Assembly: GCA_041687095.1 (NCBI GenBank)
Contig: JAWLCQ010000137.1
Coordinates: forward strand, 1 to 13,479
Direction: 5' to 3'
From: JAWLCQ01 sp041687095
GTDB taxonomy: Bacteria > Planctomycetota > Phycisphaerae > SM23-33
Length of the DNA: 13,479 bases
The notes below the pieces were generated by a model that was not told where the DNA came from, did not search any database, and saw only the letters and a program-made list of their open reading frames with translations. Position 1 is the stretch's first letter; each line of letters starts with the position of its first letter. This document shows, in pieces, positions 12,626 to 13,479 of this stretch. Made by a program: the position numbers and the translations under genes.

Positions 12626-13479
12626 CCCCCCCCGCGTCGGCGGGGTCCGCAGCGGGGTAGAGTTTTGCAAGCCACTGGGGCGCAAGGGATTCCAGCGTGC
12701 CTGCCTCGATGGCCGCGCGGACGGCCGCCAGGAACTGGCCGAAGAACCGCAGGTTGTGCACGCTGGCGAGGATGGGCCCGAGCATCTCATTGGCCATGAA
12801 CAGGTGGCGGATCGTCCCTCGCGAGAAGCCGCTGGCGCAGGCGTAGCAGTCGCAGGCGGGGTCGATGGGGGTGCGGTCGGCGGCGTGGCGGGCGTTGCGG
12901 AGCTTGAGCTTGCCCCCCCAGGTGAAGACGGTGGCATTCCGCCCGTTGCGGGTGGGCAGGACGCAGTCAAACATGTCGATCCCACGCAGGACGGCCGCCA
13001 GGATGTCCCGCGGCTCGCCCACCCCCATGAGGTATCGCGGGCGGTCGGGGGGGAGCTGGGCGTCGAGGGCCTCCAGCACGCCGACCATGGCCTCGTGGCC
13101 CTCGCCCACGCTGAGGCCCCCGACGGCGTACCCGGGCAGGTCCAGCGCCACGAGCCGCTCGGCCGACTCGGCCCGCAGATCGAGGTGCGTTCCGCCCTGC
13201 TGGATCCCGAACAGCGCCTGGGCGTGGCCCTGCACGCTTACGCGCCCCTCCGCCTCCCACGCCGCCTTCGCCCGCAGGGCCCACTCCGCGCTTCGCCGCA
13301 CCGCGAGGGCGACCTCGTCCCGCTCCGCCCCCCCGGGGGGGCAGACGTCGAGCTGCATCATCACGTCCGACCCCAGGGCCCGCTGGACCGCGACGGTGCG
13401 CTCGGGGGTGAGATGGATCCGCGACCCGTCCACGTGCGACTGGAACGTCACCCCCTCATCGCTGAGCTTCCGCAGGTCG
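12606..13479 (-). CDS. tgt: tRNA-guanine transglycosylase, 5' end outside the window
   Basis: The C-terminal 290 or so residues of bacterial TGT, which exchanges guanine for preQ1 at the wobble position of GUN-anticodon tRNAs during queuosine synthesis. The reading frame runs off the window: the last visible codons read DLRKLSDEGVTFQSHVDGSR, a typical internal segment, so the GTG at 13451 is not the start. FGIQQGG (substrate binding), MFDCVLPTRNGRNATVFT (containing the catalytic Asp) and the zinc site CDCYAC with HNLRFF are intact. The N-terminal catalytic Asp lies outside. The last residues, PADAGGGAGTGD, are low complexity and encoded by the heptamer repeat block; the stop codon TAG is itself part of a CTAGGGA unit. 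Neighbouring rplM has its own promoter, so the two are probably separate transcripts. Confidence 0.96.
   Translation of the reverse strand, partial: DLRKLSDEGVTFQSHVDGSRIHLTPERTVAVQRALGSDVMMQLDVCPPGGAERDEVALAVRRSAEWALRAKAAWEAEGRVSVQGHAQALFGIQQGGTHLDLRAESAERLVALDLPGYAVGGLSVGEGHEAMVGVLEALDAQLPPDRPRYLMGVGEPRDILAAVLRGIDMFDCVLPTRNGRNATVFTWGGKLKLRNARHAADRTPIDPACDCYACASGFSRGTIRHLFMANEMLGPILASVHNLRFFGQFLAAVRAAIEAGTLESLAPQWLAKLYPAADPADAGGGAGTGD

Overview
This GC-rich, bacterial window most likely comes from a planctomycete, probably of the class Phycisphaerae. The evidence is a PEP-CTERM secreted protein, a cysteine-type sulfatase, a DUF5107/TPR lipoprotein, a stand-alone decarboxylase of the uroporphyrinogen-decarboxylase superfamily, and very repeat-rich intergenic DNA. 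The taxonomic call is inference; no rRNA gene is present.

Layout. Positions 1-1584 hold a Ca2+/Na+ antiporter-family gene (minus strand) bracketed by two copies of one palindromic element armed with nonamer repeats. Positions 1620-6645 hold a divergent cluster: a DUF5107+TPR lipoprotein on the minus strand, and a tight two-gene plus-strand operon of a UROD/MtaA-superfamily protein and a sulfatase. Positions 6646-7775 have no convincing gene. They contain a run of unrelated hairpins and REP-like elements, then a stem-rich segment that may be a structured RNA or a long leader. A PEP-CTERM protein follows (7776-8489). The rest is minus-strand housekeeping: argJ and argC (arginine biosynthesis), rpsI and rplM (ribosomal proteins S9 and L13, one operon with a clear promoter and a clear terminator), and the 3' part of tgt (queuosine tRNA modification), cut by the window edge.

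How genes work together. ArgC and ArgJ carry out successive parts of the acetylated arginine pathway. L13 and S9 form the usual ribosomal pair. The UROD-like protein and the sulfatase are translationally coupled, so they probably share a substrate or pathway. Neither has a signal peptide, while the divergent DUF5107 protein has a lipoprotein signal. I infer a small catabolic locus, but its substrate cannot be read from the sequence.

The strongest unexplained signal is in the spacers. Several carry short degenerate tandem repeats of fixed period (7 or 9 bp), four times arranged as inverted pairs around a unique loop. Others carry long perfect hairpins, including one with 32-bp arms. This looks like several families of miniature repeats, possibly mobilised by enzymes encoded elsewhere.
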